DNA of 64,000 bases from Suilimivivens sp964393865 (GTDB taxonomy: Bacteria > Bacillota > Clostridia > Lachnospirales > Lachnospiraceae): contig CAYMUW010000005.1 in NCBI GenBank assembly GCA_964393865.1, positions 28,774 to 92,773 on the forward strand. Direction: 5' to 3'. The position numbers and the translations under genes were made by a program. Below, piece after piece: positions 61,452 to 64,000 of this stretch. Below the pieces are notes generated by a model that saw only the letters and a list, made by a program, of their open reading frames with translations, did not search any database and had not been told where the DNA came from. Each line of letters opens with the position of its first letter. Position 1 is the stretch's first letter.

Positions 61452-62408
61452 GTGGACAAAAGAAACGAATGGAAAATAAATGAAATACCGGAATTTGAGA
61501 AAAAAGATATTTATAAGCCGGTTTTTTTAAACAAATATGGATACTATGAATTACGCAGGAAAAATACAAAAGAGGAAAGAGATGAAAATTTTGAAGAGCA
61601 TTATTTTCAGGATTATGCCGGAGCGACTTACAAGAAGGTGGAGTATCCGCCGGAAGAACTTAGATTTCTCCACAATCAGATTGAAGAAAGAGCTTATGTC
61701 ATAGAGCAGAATCTTGCCAAAATGGGCAAAGGGAAAGATTATTCACTTTTAGATATTGGCTGCGGGGAAGGATTTTTGTTGCAGTTTTTCCATGATAGGG
61801 GAAAACGGGTCAAAGGAATTGATATAGGCGCTTATGCCCTTCAGCATTTTCATCCGGAAATGCTATCATTTTTTGAACAAGGGGATATGGAAACACTGCT
61901 TCCTGCAATGGCGAAACGCGGAGAAATTTTTGATGTAGTCAATATGGACCGTGTACTGGATATGGTAGATGATGTGGATGTTTGTCTGGACAAAATAAAA
62001 GAGATCATGGGGGAGCAGTCAATTTTGGTTATAAAGGGTGCTAATAACTATTCCGGTCTGCAGAGAATGCTCTTACAAAGAGGTGAAATGAAAGAAGAAT
62101 ACTGGTTGGATGATCCTGACCATACAGGGTACTTTAACCGGGAAGGATTGATAGCAAGGCTTAGTGCTAATGGGTTTGAATGTTTGGATTTTTATGGGGA
62201 CACTTTTGTGGACTTCCAGCTCGTCAATCCTTTTTCAAATTATTACGAAAAGCCTGAAACCGGAAAGGCGGCACATAGGACAGCGGTATGCCTGGAAAAC
62301 CTTTTTCATGATATCTCAATGGAGCGAGCCGTAGAAGTATACCGTATGTTAGGTGATATGGGATTTGGAAGAGAAATTGTGGGTGTTTTTAAGAAGAAAA
62401 ATGAATAG
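61452..62408 (+). CDS. SAM-dependent methyltransferase (class I)
   Basis: The 318-residue protein starts at GTG 61452 after a purine-rich AAGGAAGGAAA. The SAM-binding motif is LLDIGCGEGFLLQFF (near residue 98), followed by VKGIDIGAYAL and the acidic VVNMDRVLD. The about 60-residue N-terminal part contains YKPVFLNKYGYYELRRKNTK, seen in methyltransferases of surface-polysaccharide loci. It overlaps the next gene by 8 bases, so both probably act in one pathway. The sequence is more A/T-rich than the housekeeping genes. Confidence 0.85.
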   Translation: MDKRNEWKINEIPEFEKKDIYKPVFLNKYGYYELRRKNTKEERDENFEEHYFQDYAGATYKKVEYPPEELRFLHNQIEERAYVIEQNLAKMGKGKDYSLLDIGCGEGFLLQFFHDRGKRVKGIDIGAYALQHFHPEMLSFFEQGDMETLLPAMAKRGEIFDVVNMDRVLDMVDDVDVCLDKIKEIMGEQSILVIKGANNYSGLQRMLLQRGEMKEEYWLDDPDHTGYFNREGLIARLSANGFECLDFYGDTFVDFQLVNPFSNYYEKPETGKAAHRTAVCLENLFHDISMERAVEVYRMLGDMGFGREIVGVFKKKNE

Positions 62409-63546
62409 GCATCTTTCAATAAAAGAGGATAACAAAACAATGAAAATATCTGCAATAAATAACACGAGCCTATTGAAAGAGCGGATTTATGTGTGTCATA
62501 CTTATTATCATGTATACGTGGCATGTTTGAAAGAATTAAACATGCCTGGAGAAAAACAGAGGCAGGCAACGTTAGTTCTCAGTACAATGTCCAATGATTT
62601 TGGCAATCTAAAAGAACGGGCAGAACGATGCGGTATATTTGAGGCTGTCTATATGTTTGAGGAAAAAGAAGATGTCTTTTTCCCTCAGCTTAATAAATAT
62701 CACAAGGACAGAGGAAATATCATTATTAATATGCTTGCCCGCATCAAATATACAAAGCTGCTTGGAAAATTGCAGGAGCCTTATGTTACGGTAAATTTTA
62801 GAGAATATAAGGAAGTTTATGTTTTCTGCGATTCTGATCCGATTGGATACTATCTTAATTATAAAAAAATCTATTATCATGCGTTAGAAGATGGACTGAA
62901 CTGTATTCAATATTACGATACGGCAAGATATGACAATAGAGGGCATTTTAAGTTGAAAGCGTGGATGTCCAAACACAATCTCATTTTCATTCAGAATGGA
63001 TATGGAAAGTATTGTATTGATATGGAAATCAATGATAAAAGTGTTGTCCCCTACCCGTGTAATAAATATGTTGAACAGCCTAGGTCAGAGCTTGAAGAAC
63101 ATTTGTCCCAAAAGGATAAGAATATCCTTATCCACCTGTTTATTGAAGATATAGAAGAACTGCAGCAAAAGCTGAACTGTGGTGCAGAGGATAAAATTCT
63201 GGTACTTTCCGAACCGCTTTGTGATTTAGCGGTAAGAAAACAGATTTTTTCGGACATTATCAAGGAATATGGTGAAAGCTGCGGGCAAAAAATGCAGGTA
63301 TTGATTAAGCCGCATCCAAGAGATGTATTGGATTATGAGAAAGAGTTTCCGAAACACATTGTCTTAAAGGGAAGTTTTCCGATGGAAATCCTGAATTATA
63401 TTCCGGGACTCCGGTTCAAAAAAGTGATTTCTGTATTCACAGTACCGGATGCGATTCGCTTCGCAGGGGAAATTGTATTTCTTGGAAAGGATTTTATGGA
63501 TAAATATGAAGCGCCGGAATTGCACAGACAGGATGAAACGATTTGA
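62401..63546 (+). CDS. GT52-like glycosyltransferase
   Basis: The protein (381 residues from ATG 62401; ATG 62440 after AGAGG is an alternative) has IYVCHTYYHVYVACLKELN at the N-terminus and VLIKPHPRDVLDYE in the C-terminal half, a pattern of GT52 and related sialyl/galactosyltransferases that use a KPHPR loop. It is coupled to a methyltransferase gene and may decorate a surface glycan. The acceptor and donor sugars are unknown. Base use is A/T-rich, suggesting horizontal gain. Confidence 0.65.
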   Translation: MNRHLSIKEDNKTMKISAINNTSLLKERIYVCHTYYHVYVACLKELNMPGEKQRQATLVLSTMSNDFGNLKERAERCGIFEAVYMFEEKEDVFFPQLNKYHKDRGNIIINMLARIKYTKLLGKLQEPYVTVNFREYKEVYVFCDSDPIGYYLNYKKIYYHALEDGLNCIQYYDTARYDNRGHFKLKAWMSKHNLIFIQNGYGKYCIDMEINDKSVVPYPCNKYVEQPRSELEEHLSQKDKNILIHLFIEDIEELQQKLNCGAEDKILVLSEPLCDLAVRKQIFSDIIKEYGESCGQKMQVLIKPHPRDVLDYEKEFPKHIVLKGSFPMEILNYIPGLRFKKVISVFTVPDAIRFAGEIVFLGKDFMDKYEAPELHRQDETI

Positions 63547-63605
63547 TTAGTGTAGTATCCGGAAACTTGCGGCAGGAATGCAAAAAAATCTAAAGCAATT
63601 AAAAT

Positions 63606-63642
63606 AAAGAGGCATATCGGCTGAAGAATATACCTCTTTTTT
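63606..63642 (+). terminator. Rho-independent terminator after the GT52-like gene
   Basis: AAAGAGG (63606-63612) pairs with CCTCTTT (63633-63639), with ATAT/ATAT pairing inside, followed by more T. Confidence 0.75.
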
Positions 63643-63782
63643 CTGTCTTCTCTTACTTCAATTATTCGTTGTAATACGTTTAGCATTATCACCATTATTG
63701 AGTCTATTCGTTAATTTATACTAAGAATGTAGTTATAACTTAATTTGTAAAAGCATTTGGCATAAGGACTTTTTAATTTTGA

Positions 63783-64000
63783 AGGTTGGTCAATATATCC
63801 GAATGCACATCATACCCGGACAGGCACTGGCAATGGAACTTTACAATTCTTGAAAATATAAGTTTAGGGAAAAATTTCTTAAAGGAAATACAAATTGCTT
63901 TTACAGAAAGCTCGTAAAAGAGAATTGGAGCTTGAAGAAAGGAAGATATTGGCACAGATGAAATATTCTGAGAGTATATTTGCGAGGTGCTGCGCTTGTA
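63783..64000 (+). pseudogene. Degenerate coding remnant at the window edge
   Basis: One frame from 63783 reads RLVNISECTSYPDRHWQWNF, then TILENISLGKNFLKEIQIAF, and stops at TAA near 63917. An overlapping frame then shows ARKRELELEERKILAQMKYS, running off the window. A single frameshift near 63905-63915 would join both. There is no clear start for the first part; a TTG at 63895 behind AAAGGA could start the second. It could be a broken gene or an unrelated small gene that continues to the right. Confidence 0.35.

Overview
The window looks like a chromosomal segment of an anaerobic, spore-forming clostridium, most likely of the family Lachnospiraceae. The support is indirect: strong AGGAGG-type ribosome binding sites, Bacillota-type gene orders (plsX-acpP-rnc-smc-ftsY and ylxM-ffh-rpsP-khpA-rimM-trmD-rplS-lepB-rbgA-rnhB), sporulation genes (spoIVA, a GerA-family germinant receptor subunit), an anaerobic class III ribonucleotide reductase, and a DUF512 radical SAM protein next to der-plsY-gpsA. 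Almost everything is on the plus strand; only a divergent Prs and two XRE regulators are on the minus strand.

Layout. 1-2.0 kb: the end of a transglutaminase-like protein and a small lipoprotein. 2.1-9.9 kb: phospholipid and fatty-acid synthesis (plsX, acpP), RNase III, SMC, FtsY and a catabolic-type threonine deaminase. 10.0-12.9 kb: YitT membrane protein, GH25 lysozyme with an overlapping AraC regulator. 12.9-23.4 kb: the SRP/translation block, two signal peptidases around the ribosome-assembly GTPase RbgA, RNase HII, the FliK/FlhB-like pair YlqG/YlqH, YraN and PgeF. 23.4-26.8 kb: a two-component system. 26.8-32.6 kb: divergent prs against DUF512-der-plsY-gpsA. 32.6-41.3 kb: a MoxR/VWA pair, tyrS, a cytosolic-looking GH74 protein with a YgjP-type metalloprotease, and spoIVA behind a clear sigma-E promoter. 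41.3-50.6 kb: nucleoside salvage (PNP, cytidine deaminase, MTA/SAH deaminase), a chemoreceptor, a membrane MutS-like ATPase, and a HAD/WYL/aminotransferase operon. 50.7-57.6 kb: nrdD-nrdG-dUTPase, an orphan GerA-family gene with a sigma-G-like promoter, a broken hybrid histidine kinase, and a MATE transporter. 57.7-64 kb: class II aldolase, then a more A/T-rich accessory tail with a divergent XRE/Ser-Thr-kinase module around an inverted-repeat operator, gene remnants, a second XRE regulator, and a methyltransferase/GT52-like pair.

Most of the window is a housekeeping backbone. The less explained material is the XRE/kinase module, the MoxR/VWA pair, the orphan YlqG/YlqH pair, a tandem-repeat terminator after rplS, and several decaying genes: an Ig-like small protein at 32.6 kb, a cysteine-cluster protein at 39.4 kb, a hybrid kinase at 55.5 kb, and fragments at 60.6-60.9 and 63.8-64.0 kb. 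No rRNA, tRNA, CRISPR array, insertion sequence or prophage was recognised. All calls rest on reading motifs, gene order and ribosome-binding-site spacing by eye; no database search was possible.
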